From the NCBI GenBank assembly GCA_910578065.1, contig CAJTPB010000007.1, forward strand, positions 28,921 through 92,920: a stretch of 64,000 nucleotides of DNA, read 5' to 3'. This document shows, piece after piece, positions 8,701-16,276 of this stretch (position 1 is its first letter; the number at the start of each line of letters is the position of its first letter). The position numbers were made by a program, and so were the translations under genes. The notes under the pieces were generated by a model. The model saw nothing but the letters and a program-made list of their open reading frames with translations. It had not been told where the DNA came from and ran no database searches. The stretch comes from an uncultured Christensenella sp. (GTDB lineage Bacteria > Bacillota > Clostridia > Christensenellales > Borkfalkiaceae).

Positions 8701-9055
8701 AATACGGGCGCAGCGCCCATGCAAAATAACGAATTTTTAATACAGCACAAAAGATACACGCCGCCCGCAGGGCAATAAAAAATACGATACAAAGCGCCAA
8801 TGCAAATAGCGGCAACATCGCATTACGTAACAACTATCGCCCCTGCGCGGACAGAAAACGCAACTTCTGCTTCACTTAATACCAACGCTGAAATGGCGAC
8901 ATAGCATTGCAAACAAATATCGCTTCTGCGCGAACGACAAACGCAACTTCCGTTCCTGCGCAATATAAAACTTTTGCACCGCCGGCAGAAAAACAAAGCC
9001 TCTGCGTACACAAGTTACACCGATACGATTAAGGGTTTTTTAGAAGGACTTATTT
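8701..9055 (+). repeat. Gap with degenerate 83-bp tandem duplication
   Basis: No gene is seen in this 355-base gap. Two imperfect copies, starting at about 8831 and 8914 (period 83), share ATCGC-CTGCGCG and ACGCAACTTC. A short GGGCGCAGCGCCC hairpin lies just after cls. The last bases hold the ribosome binding site AGAAGGA of the HAD gene. Confidence 0.6.
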
Positions 9056-9859
9056 ATGATAAAGTTTATTGCAACCGATTTAGACGGCACGTTGCTGGAC
9101 GAACAAAAACGGCTTCCCGCAGAAATTTTTCCGTTGATCGAAGAATTGCACCGATTGGGCGTTTTATTTGCGCCCGCAAGCGGACGGCAGTACGCAAACT
9201 TACAACAACTGTTCGCGCCCGTTGCGGATAAGGTGCTGTTCATCTGCGAAAACGGCGCGCTCGTCGCCTATCAAGGAAAAACGCTTTACTGCAATCCCAT
9301 TGCCGACGAAGCGCTGCCCGCCGCGCTCGACGAAATACGCGCGCTCCCCCACCTGTTCCCCATGCTGTGCGGCAGCGGCTGCGCGTACATAGAAAACGAC
9401 GACGAACCGTTTTACGGATACGCAACGCACGCTTATACCAACTGCAAGCGGGTAAACAGCTTAAACGAAGTGATCGGCAAAGAAGCGGTGTGCAAGATCG
9501 CCGTATACGACGGGATCTCGGCGGCGGAAAACTGCATGAAGCATTTGCCTCAGCGCTTGCCTGCGTTGCGCACCATTATATCCGGTTACGACTGGTGCGA
9601 CGTATCTTCCCCCACCGCAAACAAAGGGGAAGCGATCCGCTTTATCCGCAATGCGTTTCACTTGAAAAAGGAAGAATGCGCCGCCTTCGGCGATCACATG
9701 AACGATTACGAAATGCTTTTGGAGTGCGGAGAAGCTTACGTTACCGAAAACGCGTACCCGCCCTTAAAAAAGATCATTCACCGTACGGTGCCCGCCAATA
9801 CGGAAGGGGGCGTGCTTCTCATGCTAGACGAAATGCTCAAACAGATCAAAGGAGAATAA
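9056..9859 (+). CDS. HAD-superfamily Cof-type phosphatase
   Basis: A 267-residue haloacid dehalogenase-like hydrolase of the Cof/IIB class, which dephosphorylates sugar phosphates, nucleotides or similar small molecules through a phospho-aspartate intermediate. Motif I is ATDLDGTLLDE at residues 7-17 (nucleophile Asp8 or Asp9 region, acid two residues later). The motif II serine/threonine is in APASGRQYANLQQ, motif III is the lysine in TANKGEAI, and motif IV is FGDHMNDYEML. The cap domain between motifs II and III is the alpha/beta IIB kind. AAGGACTT lies before ATG 9056. The next gene starts one base after its stop, so the two are co-translated. The substrate cannot be predicted. Confidence 0.9.
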   Translation: MIKFIATDLDGTLLDEQKRLPAEIFPLIEELHRLGVLFAPASGRQYANLQQLFAPVADKVLFICENGALVAYQGKTLYCNPIADEALPAALDEIRALPHLFPMLCGSGCAYIENDDEPFYGYATHAYTNCKRVNSLNEVIGKEAVCKIAVYDGISAAENCMKHLPQRLPALRTIISGYDWCDVSSPTANKGEAIRFIRNAFHLKKEECAAFGDHMNDYEMLLECGEAYVTENAYPPLKKIIHRTVPANTEGGVLLMLDEMLKQIKGE

Positions 9860-9860
9860 T

Positions 9861-10412
9861 ATGAAATATTTAATCGCTTCCGACATACACGGTTCCGCTT
9901 ATTACTGCAAACTGCTTGCAGAATGCTTTGGCAATTCGGGCGCGGAAAAATTATTGCTGCTCGGCGATTTGCTCTATCACGGCGCGCGCAATCCCCTGCC
10001 CCGCGATTACAATACCTTGCAATGCGCCGAAATTTTAAACGAATTGAAAACTTCCATCGTCTGCGTTAAGGGCAACTGCGACAGCGAAGTAGATCAAATG
10101 GTGCTTGATTTTCCCGTTCGGGCGGATTTTTTCCTGTTCGAACTGGGCGGGCGCGCGGCGATCGCAACGCACGGACACAACCCGCCCGCACTGCAGAATC
10201 AACGCGATATGCTGTTCAACGGACATTTTCACGTGCCCGCATTCGAACAGCGGGAAGATTGCCTGTACGTAAACTGCGGTTCCGTTTCCATTCCCAAAGA
10301 AAATTCCCCCCATTCGTGCATACTTGCAGAAGGCGATACGCTCGCTTGGATCGACCTTGAAACGGGCAAGATTTTCCGCAAAGAAAATATCGCTCCCGAA
10401 CTTGTTCGGTAA
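9861..10412 (+). CDS. yfcE: YfcE/MJ0936-type metallophosphoesterase
   Basis: A 183-residue calcineurin-like phosphodiesterase of the YfcE family, with the complete set of metal ligands: SDIHG (residues 8-12), LGDLLYHG, VKGNCDSEVD, ATHGHN and FNGHFHVPAF. Family members hydrolyse phosphodiesters with two divalent metals; the natural substrate is not known. The start is one base after the HAD gene stop with GGAG within that gene's end, so the pair forms an operon of two phosphoesterases. A terminator follows at 10440-10481. Confidence 0.92.
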   Translation: MKYLIASDIHGSAYYCKLLAECFGNSGAEKLLLLGDLLYHGARNPLPRDYNTLQCAEILNELKTSIVCVKGNCDSEVDQMVLDFPVRADFFLFELGGRAAIATHGHNPPALQNQRDMLFNGHFHVPAFEQREDCLYVNCGSVSIPKENSPHSCILAEGDTLAWIDLETGKIFRKENIAPELVR

Positions 10413-10439
10413 CGGCATTTTGCAATAAAAAATCGAACG

Positions 10440-10481
10440 CGGAAGAAAATCTGCAACGCAGACTTCTTCCGTTTTTCTTTT
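10440..10481 (+). terminator. Terminator after yfcE
   Basis: CGGAAGAA..TCTGC pairs with GCAGA..TTCTTCCG (one small internal mismatch) and is followed by TTTTTCTTTT. Confidence 0.85.
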
Positions 10482-10555
10482 ATATTGCATTGCAAAACAA
10501 ATAAAAACATAATATCGGCAAAAATGACAAAAAAACAAAAAAAGCGGTAAGATAC

Positions 10556-10584
10556 TTGACAACGCCGCATATAATGTGTACAAT
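10556..10584 (+). promoter_or_regulatory. Promoter of small membrane protein gene
   Basis: TTGACA (10556-10561), a 17-base spacer and TACAAT (10579-10584). A tempting TATAAT at 10570 is only eight bases from this -35 and is less likely to be used. Confidence 0.75.
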
Positions 10585-10620
10585 GAAAGTATCAAAAATT
10601 TAGTAAGGAGAGAACGTATC

Positions 10621-10842
10621 ATGGCAAGAAAGAGCGACTATTTCGGACTCGGTTACCTCGTAAGCGTTATCCTCGCGATCATTCCTTTTACGGCATGGCT
10701 CTGCGGCGTTATTACGAGATTTTCCGAAGGTAAGATCGTAGCGGCATTGCTCCGCTTCTTTTTCGGATTCACCATTATTTGGATCTGCGATCTTATTCTT
10801 ATGATCGTCAGCAAACACATTCTTCGTCTGCTGAACGTCTAA
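10621..10842 (+). CDS. Small two-helix membrane protein, function unknown
   Basis: A 73-residue protein with a basic start (MARKSDYF), two hydrophobic stretches at about residues 10-32 and 40-64, and a short basic loop (RFSEGK) between them, so probably a two-helix membrane hairpin. AAGGAGAG lies eight bases before ATG 10621. An upstream in-frame ATG at 10576 would fall inside the promoter and is rejected. Strong promoter and terminator on both sides make it an independent, probably well-expressed gene. The size and form resemble several membrane stress or toxin-like microproteins, but there is no recognisable family motif and I assign no function. Confidence 0.75.
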   Translation: MARKSDYFGLGYLVSVILAIIPFTAWLCGVITRFSEGKIVAALLRFFFGFTIIWICDLILMIVSKHILRLLNV

Positions 10843-10849
10843 TCAAAGC

Positions 10850-10885
10850 AAAAAACCCGTCTGCTTGTGCAGGCGGGTTTTTGCA
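10850..10885. terminator. Bidirectional terminator
   Basis: AAAAACCCGTCTGC and GCAGGCGGGTTTTT form a stem with a four-base TTGT loop and T-runs on both strands. It serves the convergent small membrane gene and the SpoIIE phosphatase gene. Confidence 0.9.
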
Positions 10886-10892
10886 TGCCCTT

Positions 10893-11963
10893 TTATAAAT
10901 CGAACGCGATCGCCGTTAAATCGTCGTTAAACGTACCGCAAAATTCGGTAAGCGCGGCTTTCAACCGCTCGATAAAATGTTCGGCGTTAAACGATCGCTG
11001 TAAAATACCTTCTACCCGTTCGAGCGAAAACTGCTCGCCCGAATCGTTTTTGCTTTCGATCGTTCCGTCCGTCAACAGCACGAGGATATCCCCCTTGCGG
11101 TAGCCGATCAATCCGTCGCGGTATTCGAAATCGGGGATCCAGTTGGAAATAGGGGGGGAATTCATTACGATCTCGTCAATCCCCATGCCGCTTTTCAGCA
11201 ATATGGGTGCGTTGTGCCCCGCCGCCGAATAGCGGATCTCCCGCCGTTCCTTATCTAAATTCACCGCCGCCGCGGTCACGTAAGAACGTTCGTCTAAATT
11301 GAGTTCTTGAAATTTTACGTTCAGCTTTTTTAAGGCAAGCGCGGGGGAAGGCTCGCTTCTGTCCCAGCCCGCTTTTACAAATGCGGAAAGCATGCCCGCC
11401 GAGATTCCCTTGCCCGAAACGTCTGCGATCACCCCTACCGTATTGCCGTGCAATTCGTACACGTCGGGAAGATCGCCGCCGATCTCTCTGCACGGAATGT
11501 ACATAAACGAATAGGGCACCCCGCCTTCCGCCTTGGCAGGGGGCAGCAAACGCTGTTGAATATCCTGCGCGGAGTGCATTTCCCGCGCGATCTCCATTTC
11601 GTACGCGTTGTCTACAATGCCCAAAAACAGTTTGCCGAGCGGTTTTACCTTAATGCGAAGCCCTACGTTTTTTTCGCCGTCTTCCCCGCTCTTTAAAATA
11701 ATATTGCGGAACGCAAGCCCGTTGCCCCCGATCGCGTCGCTGAACAGGTTGCGAATGGGGCAGTACGCGCACTTAATGCCGTAACCGCACTTTTGTTCCT
11801 TTTCCCCGCAGGAAACGGCGTCGCGCAAGCTCCCCTTCCCCTTTAACACGGAAGAAAAGTAATCGCGGAACGCCTTATTCGCATAACGCACCCGCATATT
11901 CCTATCTACGACGATTGCCGCCGTAGGAATGGAATTGAGCACGCTTTTATATAAATTCGACAT
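10893..11963 (-). CDS. PAS-linked SpoIIE-type protein serine phosphatase
   Basis: A 356-residue PP2C-like phosphatase. Residues ~1-125 form a PAS-like sensor (LNSIPTAAIVVDRNMRVRYAN) with a four-cysteine insert, C-x6-C-x5-C-x2-C, around residues 52-68. Residues ~130-356 are the SpoIIE/RsbU catalytic domain: AREMHSAQDIQQRLLPP, GGDLPDVYEL (metal aspartate region), GVIADVSGKGISAGMLSA, YSAAGHNAPIL and LLTDGTIESKN. Such enzymes usually dephosphorylate anti-anti-sigma factors of partner-switching systems; no sigma partner is encoded here. The last catalytic motif FNDDLTAIAF is present, so activity is likely. It starts one base after the lipid kinase gene ends (TGAAATG), so translation is coupled. 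The cysteine insert suggests sensing of redox or metal. Confidence 0.88.
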   Translation of the reverse strand: MSNLYKSVLNSIPTAAIVVDRNMRVRYANKAFRDYFSSVLKGKGSLRDAVSCGEKEQKCGYGIKCAYCPIRNLFSDAIGGNGLAFRNIILKSGEDGEKNVGLRIKVKPLGKLFLGIVDNAYEMEIAREMHSAQDIQQRLLPPAKAEGGVPYSFMYIPCREIGGDLPDVYELHGNTVGVIADVSGKGISAGMLSAFVKAGWDRSEPSPALALKKLNVKFQELNLDERSYVTAAAVNLDKERREIRYSAAGHNAPILLKSGMGIDEIVMNSPPISNWIPDFEYRDGLIGYRKGDILVLLTDGTIESKNDSGEQFSLERVEGILQRSFNAEHFIERLKAALTEFCGTFNDDLTAIAFDL

Positions 11964-11964
11964 T

Positions 11965-12834
11965 TCAACCTCGGTACAGTTTCAGTTTGCCCGTTACGAT
12001 TTCCGCGCACAGCGAACGGGCAAGGAACAGTTCGCCGTCGTATTGCGCGGTGCAGGCGGCTTCGGGCACGATCTCCGCACGCGTGCAAGCGATGCGCTTT
12101 GCAATGGGCAGCGTTAAAATTTCCCCTTTCATCAACTTGATCAGCGCGCCCGGCAATTTGCTCCGCTTGGGGCTTTCGATCACCAAAAGTTCCAATTTTC
12201 CGTCGTCGATCACGGCGGGCGGGCACAGGGGGATTCCCCCGCCCAACTGCTTTCCGTTGCACACCGCGGCGATCAACGCTTTATGCTCTTCGTAAACGCC
12301 GTCTGCCGAAACGCGGATCTTGATTCCGCGGTAACGGATCAGCGAAGCGATTAAACTGAAAAAATATTTGATTTTTCCGTGAAAGATTTTTCCGCGCTCG
12401 CAGCGCGTTAAAATATCCACGTCCATGCCTACCCCCGCTATATTAAGGGCGCGTCTGCCGTCTTGAAACTGAATATAATCGACGGGCTTGGGCTCGGCAT
12501 GAAATAGCAAATCGAGCGCCGCCGCCCCGTACGGAACGTTCGCCGCTGCGGAAAAGTCGTTGCCCGTACCCGCGGGGATCAATCCGAGCACGCACCGATC
12601 GGGGCGCGCAATGCCGCTTAACACTTCGTTCAGCGTGCCGTCGCCGCCCATTACGACGAGGAAGTTTTCTCCCCGTTCGGTCAGTATGCGCGCAAGTTCG
12701 GTTGCATGCCCCTTCTTTTGCGTTACGTGCACGCAGTATTCCATCCCCTCTGCTCGAAAACGCGCTTCCGCTTGCGCAAGAATCTTTTTCCCCTTCTTTT
12801 TCAACGCTTTGGGCGTAACGATAACGTTCAGCAT
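11965..12834 (-). CDS. Diacylglycerol/lipid kinase, DagK-YegS family
   Basis: A 289-residue lipid kinase that would phosphorylate diacylglycerol or a related lipid at the membrane face using ATP. The nucleotide loop MGGDGTLNEVLSG lies at about residues 63-75, followed by LIPAGTGNDFSAA, a hallmark of the DAGK catalytic domain, and the C-terminal DDGKLELLVI and AQYDGEL strands. The length is usual for the family. It is transcribed from a strong promoter (12873-12901) that shares its -35 box with the divergent cca promoter. Its stop overlaps the ribosome-binding region of the SpoIIE gene. A role in recycling diacylglycerol to phosphatidic acid fits the nearby cls. Confidence 0.92.
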   Translation of the reverse strand: MLNVIVTPKALKKKGKKILAQAEARFRAEGMEYCVHVTQKKGHATELARILTERGENFLVVMGGDGTLNEVLSGIARPDRCVLGLIPAGTGNDFSAAANVPYGAAALDLLFHAEPKPVDYIQFQDGRRALNIAGVGMDVDILTRCERGKIFHGKIKYFFSLIASLIRYRGIKIRVSADGVYEEHKALIAAVCNGKQLGGGIPLCPPAVIDDGKLELLVIESPKRSKLPGALIKLMKGEILTLPIAKRIACTRAEIVPEAACTAQYDGELFLARSLCAEIVTGKLKLYRG

Positions 12835-12872
12835 GATTTTCTCTCACTTTTGTAAAACAATGCGACAAACGT

Positions 12873-12901
12873 ATTATATAACATTTCGCGAAGAATTGCA
12901 A
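12873..12901 (-). promoter_or_regulatory. Promoter of lipid kinase operon with shared -35
   Basis: TATAAT on the minus strand (12873-12878) lies 17 bases from TTGCAA (12896-12901). TTGCAA is its own reverse complement and is also the -35 of the plus-strand cca promoter. Confidence 0.8.
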
Positions 12902-12924
12902 TTTTTTTCTTAATTTGCTATACT
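12896..12924 (+). promoter_or_regulatory. Promoter of cca with shared -35
   Basis: The same TTGCAA (12896-12901) is followed after 17 bases by TATACT (12919-12924). The two promoters are therefore symmetric about one hexamer. Confidence 0.8.
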
Positions 12925-12953
12925 GTTTTTATAAAATTTTCACCGAGGCGAAC

Positions 12954-14309
12954 ATGCGCGGAATTTTACCTGAAAACTTGATCGCGTTGGCAAACGCATG
13001 CGAAAAACCGCTGTACTTGGTGGGAGGAAGCGTGCGCGATTTTCTGTGCGGGTTCCCCCCGAAAAGCGCGCCCGATTGGGATATCTGTTCGAGCGAAACG
13101 GAAGACGGTTTGATCGCCGCCGCGCAAAAGGCGGGCTTTACGGCGCGCGCCGTTTACCGCAACACGGGCACGGTAAAACTGACGGACGGCGCGGGTACGG
13201 ACTGCGAATTTACCCGCTTCCGCACCGATCGCTACGTGCGCGGTTTTCATGCCCCTGCCGAAATTTTCTTTACCGACGATATCGGGCAGGACGCGCGCCG
13301 AAGGGATTTTACCTGCAACGCCGTCTACTACGATATTGCGAGCGGTGCGTTCTGCGATCCGCTGGGCGGCATAAAGGATATACAAACAAAAACGATGCGC
13401 ACCGTTTCCTTCGCAAAAAAAGTTTTCGGCGAAGACGGGCTGCGTTTGCTTCGCCTGTGCAGACAGGCGGCGCAGATCGGCTTTTCGCCCGACGACGAAT
13501 GCCTTGCGGGCGCGCGCGAAAACGCCGACCTTATTTGCGATATCGCGCCCGAACGGATCTTTTCCGAACTGCAACTGCTGCTGCATGCGGACGAAGCGCA
13601 CGGGGTAAAAGACGGCGTTCTGCGCGGTTTGCGCTTGCTCGACGTAACGGGCGTGCTCGACCGTATTCTGCCCGAATTGGCGCAGGGTAGAGGAATGGCG
13701 CAGCGCAGCGATTTTCACGATCATACGGTGTTGGAACATTCTTTCCGCTGCGCCGCATATGCCCCGCCCCGGCTGCGGATTGCCGCACTGTTACACGACG
13801 TCGGCAAGCCTTTTTGTATGAAGCGGGACGGAAATTTTTACGAGCACCCGCAGGAAGGCGCGCGCATATCGAGGGAAATTTTACAACGGCTGAAAGCGCC
13901 CAAAAAGCTGACGGCGGATACCGAACGGCTTGTTTTATTGCACATGTACGATTTTAACTGCGCTATGCGCGAAAACAAGGTACGCAGGGAAATCGTACAA
14001 AATTTTGCCTGTTTGCAAGATCTGCTCGCCTTAAAACAGGCGGACTTTACCGCCTGCAAGGGAGATCTCTCCCCCGCCCCTACGGTAGAAAAGTGGACAC
14101 GCATTTCAGAACAAATGCAAAAAGAGGGCGCGCCCCGCACCCTTGCCGAACTTGCGATAAACGGAAGCGATTTGATCGCAAACGGAATCCCCCCGCAAAA
14201 GGTAAGCGCAATTTTAAACGAACTGCTTTTATACGCGGCGCAAAACGGCGAAAAAAATATAAAGTCCGCCCTGTTAAAACACGCAAACAACGTCCTTCGC
14301 AATTTATAA
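12954..14309 (+). CDS. cca: CCA tRNA nucleotidyltransferase with HD domain
   Basis: A 451-residue enzyme that adds or repairs the 3' CCA of tRNAs without a template. The nucleotidyltransferase head shows LVGGSVRDFL and the metal pair DWDI, then RRRDFTCNAVYYD and the neck segment EDGLRLLRLCRQAAQ. A C-terminal HD domain has HDHTVLEHSFRCA and LLHDVGKPFC. The HD domain is common in this class and may give phosphodiesterase or phosphatase activity. The frame is open from 12915, but ATG 12954 has GAGG six bases upstream and a promoter just before it. It could be specialised as an A-adding or CC-adding enzyme in some clostridia, which the sequence alone does not settle. Confidence 0.93.
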   Translation: MRGILPENLIALANACEKPLYLVGGSVRDFLCGFPPKSAPDWDICSSETEDGLIAAAQKAGFTARAVYRNTGTVKLTDGAGTDCEFTRFRTDRYVRGFHAPAEIFFTDDIGQDARRRDFTCNAVYYDIASGAFCDPLGGIKDIQTKTMRTVSFAKKVFGEDGLRLLRLCRQAAQIGFSPDDECLAGARENADLICDIAPERIFSELQLLLHADEAHGVKDGVLRGLRLLDVTGVLDRILPELAQGRGMAQRSDFHDHTVLEHSFRCAAYAPPRLRIAALLHDVGKPFCMKRDGNFYEHPQEGARISREILQRLKAPKKLTADTERLVLLHMYDFNCAMRENKVRREIVQNFACLQDLLALKQADFTACKGDLSPAPTVEKWTRISEQMQKEGAPRTLAELAINGSDLIANGIPPQKVSAILNELLLYAAQNGEKNIKSALLKHANNVLRNL

Positions 14310-14737
14310 TTATACCTATCAGCCGAGCGTATCGGGCACAAGAAATTCCGCACTGTAAGCACGCGAACAATTTTCTTATGCACAAGGCAAACAGAAAATT
14401 TTGCGCATCAGATCACGCACAAATGCGGCGCAAACACCCGCATTGTCAAACGCATATTCGTGCGCCCTGAACGGCAGTCAACCGGCTCTTTGGATAGGTC
14501 GAAATGCCTGTGCATATCAAACCGCCGCCGAGCATATCCGATAGAAAAAAACCGCGCCGTTGAACGAAAAATATACTACACTAACGGCAGTCAACCCGCT
14601 CTCTGGGATAGGTCGAAATACCTGTGCATATCAAAACGTTGCCGAGCATATCCGATACAAACACCTCGCGCCGCCGAACGAAAAACATAAATCCGCGAAA
14701 AAATATTGCAATAAACTTTCGGAAAAAAGGAGATACT
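14310..14737 (+). repeat. Gap with 113-bp tandem duplication
   Basis: No gene is seen. Two well-preserved copies begin at AACGGCAGTCAACC (14470) and AACGGCAGTCAACC (14583), period 113. Each includes GGATAGGTCGAAA, CCTGTGCATATCAAA and GAGCATATCCGATA. The first 160 bases of the gap hold nothing recognised. The last bases carry AAAAAAGGAGATACT, the ribosome binding site of rmuC. Confidence 0.85.
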
Positions 14738-15901
14738 ATGAACGAAACCGCCCTTTTGATTCTTTTGATCGTGCTTGTGTGCGTATGTCTGCTGTTGCTT
14801 GTTTTGCTTTTCTTGCGCAAAACGCCCGCGGGCAGCGCCGATCCTTCCGTAAAAGACGCCCTGCGCCGATTGGAAGAAAAGACGGACGCGGTAGGAAACC
14901 TTGCCGACTTTAACGCGCGCACTTTGGAAAATTTAAACCGCGCGACGGAAACGAGGCTTAACAACATACAAACGCGCCTTGCCGACGACTTTAAATATAT
15001 CGTAGACGCAAACGCGCAAAATTTGGAACGCATCCGCCGCACGGTAGACGACAAATTAACCTCTTCGCTGGACGGAAAACTTTCCGAAAGTTACGCACGG
15101 ATTTCCGAACGGCTGGAAAAAATGTATCAAAGCGTGGGAGAAATGAAAAGCCTTGCCGATAACGTTTCGGATATCAAGCGGGTGTTTACTAACGTAAAAC
15201 TGCGGGGAACTTGGGGCGAAGCGCAGCTGAACACCCTGCTCGAACAGATGCTCGCGCCCGAACAGTACCGCGCCAACGTAAAGCTGAACCCGCTCGATAA
15301 TACCCTTGTCGATTTTGCGGTAATTCTGCCCTCGAAAGACGGCGAACGGGTATACCTGCCCATAGACAGCAAATTCCCCGTAGAAGAGTATCAGCGCCTG
15401 TGCGAAGCGTCGGAAGCGGGCGATAAAGAAGGGGAAGAACGCGCGCGCAAAAATTTGGAAAAAGCGGTAAAACTGCAAGCTGAATCGATTGCGAAAAAGT
15501 ACATTCTGCCCCCTATCACAACCGATTTTGCGATCATGTATCTGCCCTTGGAAGGGCTGTATGCCGAAGTATTGCGCACGGGCGGGCTTTCCGAATATCT
15601 GCACGGGCGCAGGATCCTCGCGTGCGGTCCCGCCAATTTGGGCGCGCTGCTTTCCACCTTGCAAACGGGATTCCGTTCCGCCGCGATCGAAAAGCGTTCG
15701 GGCGAACTTAGAAGAATGCTTTCCGAATTTCATTCCGACTTCGAAAAATTTTCCGACTTGCTCGAAAAAACGCGCAAAAAGCTGCAAGAAGCGCAAGACT
15801 CGATCGACGGCGCAAGCAAAAAAACGCGCACGATCGGCAGAAAACTTTCTTCGTTCGGCGGGGCGGAAGAACCCCTTTCCATTTCCGACGAAAACGATTG
15901 A
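14738..15901 (+). CDS. rmuC: RmuC-family DNA recombination protein
   Basis: A 387-residue RmuC homologue: one N-terminal membrane helix (residues ~5-26, LLILLIVLVCVCLLLLVLLF), a long coiled-coil region (~30-150), and the conserved nuclease-like core with LRGTWGEAQLNTLLEQML, LPIDSKFPVEEY and YLPLEGLYAEVLR. RmuC limits rearrangements at inverted repeats in E. coli, probably through a restriction-endonuclease-like fold. GGAGA lies seven bases before ATG 14738; open frame to 14624 runs through a tandem repeat and is rejected. In this repeat-rich genome a regulator of DNA rearrangement is a pertinent neighbour, though that is only suggestive. Confidence 0.93.
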   Translation: MNETALLILLIVLVCVCLLLLVLLFLRKTPAGSADPSVKDALRRLEEKTDAVGNLADFNARTLENLNRATETRLNNIQTRLADDFKYIVDANAQNLERIRRTVDDKLTSSLDGKLSESYARISERLEKMYQSVGEMKSLADNVSDIKRVFTNVKLRGTWGEAQLNTLLEQMLAPEQYRANVKLNPLDNTLVDFAVILPSKDGERVYLPIDSKFPVEEYQRLCEASEAGDKEGEERARKNLEKAVKLQAESIAKKYILPPITTDFAIMYLPLEGLYAEVLRTGGLSEYLHGRRILACGPANLGALLSTLQTGFRSAAIEKRSGELRRMLSEFHSDFEKFSDLLEKTRKKLQEAQDSIDGASKKTRTIGRKLSSFGGAEEPLSISDEND

Positions 15902-15919
15902 GCGCAAGGGCGCAAACAC

Positions 15920-15948
15920 TTGCAATTTTGCTCCCTTTATAATATAAT
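15920..15948 (+). promoter_or_regulatory. Promoter giving a leaderless mRNA
   Basis: TTGCAA (15920-15925), a 17-base spacer and TATAAT (15943-15948). Only six bases separate the -10 box from ATG 15955, so the predicted transcript starts at the A of the start codon. No ribosome binding site precedes it. Confidence 0.75.
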
Positions 15949-15954
15949 AATCGC

Positions 15955-16269
15955 ATGAAGAGATTGTATCGAACGAACGAAGAGAACTGCAACTGCGATT
16001 TTTCCATCGACCGATCGCTGTTTTCGCCGCCCGTTCGCGTACAGGGCGGGCAAAAGCGCGCGTACGAAAATATTCTTCTTGTAGAAAGCGGCGGCAGATA
16101 TAAGTTGGAAACGCAGTCTGTCGATCGAATTAAAATATTAACGGGAAGCGGTCATTTTAAATGGGCGCGGGGGGAAATTTCTTTTTGCGCGGAAGATATC
16201 TTCGTTGCGGAAGAAATAGGCGAATACGAAATAAACGGCGTTTGTTCGTTTATTGTAATGCGTAAGTGA
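15955..16269 (+). CDS. Small hypothetical protein from a leaderless transcript
   Basis: A 104-residue protein I do not recognise. It has no signal peptide or membrane helix. An early Cys pair (CNCDFS, residues 12-17) is followed by alternating beta-strand-like segments (YENILLVESGGRYKLE, SVDRIKILTGSGHFKW, EDIFVAEEIGEYEI) and ends in SFIVMRK, a pattern that resembles a small single-domain beta barrel such as a cupin. No metal-ligand histidine set is evident. The next gene starts seven bases after its stop, so this gene supplies the promoter for the 850-residue membrane protein. There is no other ATG or GTG nearby with a ribosome binding site, which supports the leaderless start. Confidence 0.7.
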   Translation: MKRLYRTNEENCNCDFSIDRSLFSPPVRVQGGQKRAYENILLVESGGRYKLETQSVDRIKILTGSGHFKWARGEISFCAEDIFVAEEIGEYEINGVCSFIVMRK

Positions 16270-16276
16270 GGTTCAA

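Noticed and set aside
10570..10575. TATAAT as -10 box of the small membrane gene
   Set aside because: It is only eight bases from TTGACA; TACAAT at 10579 gives the correct 17-base spacing.
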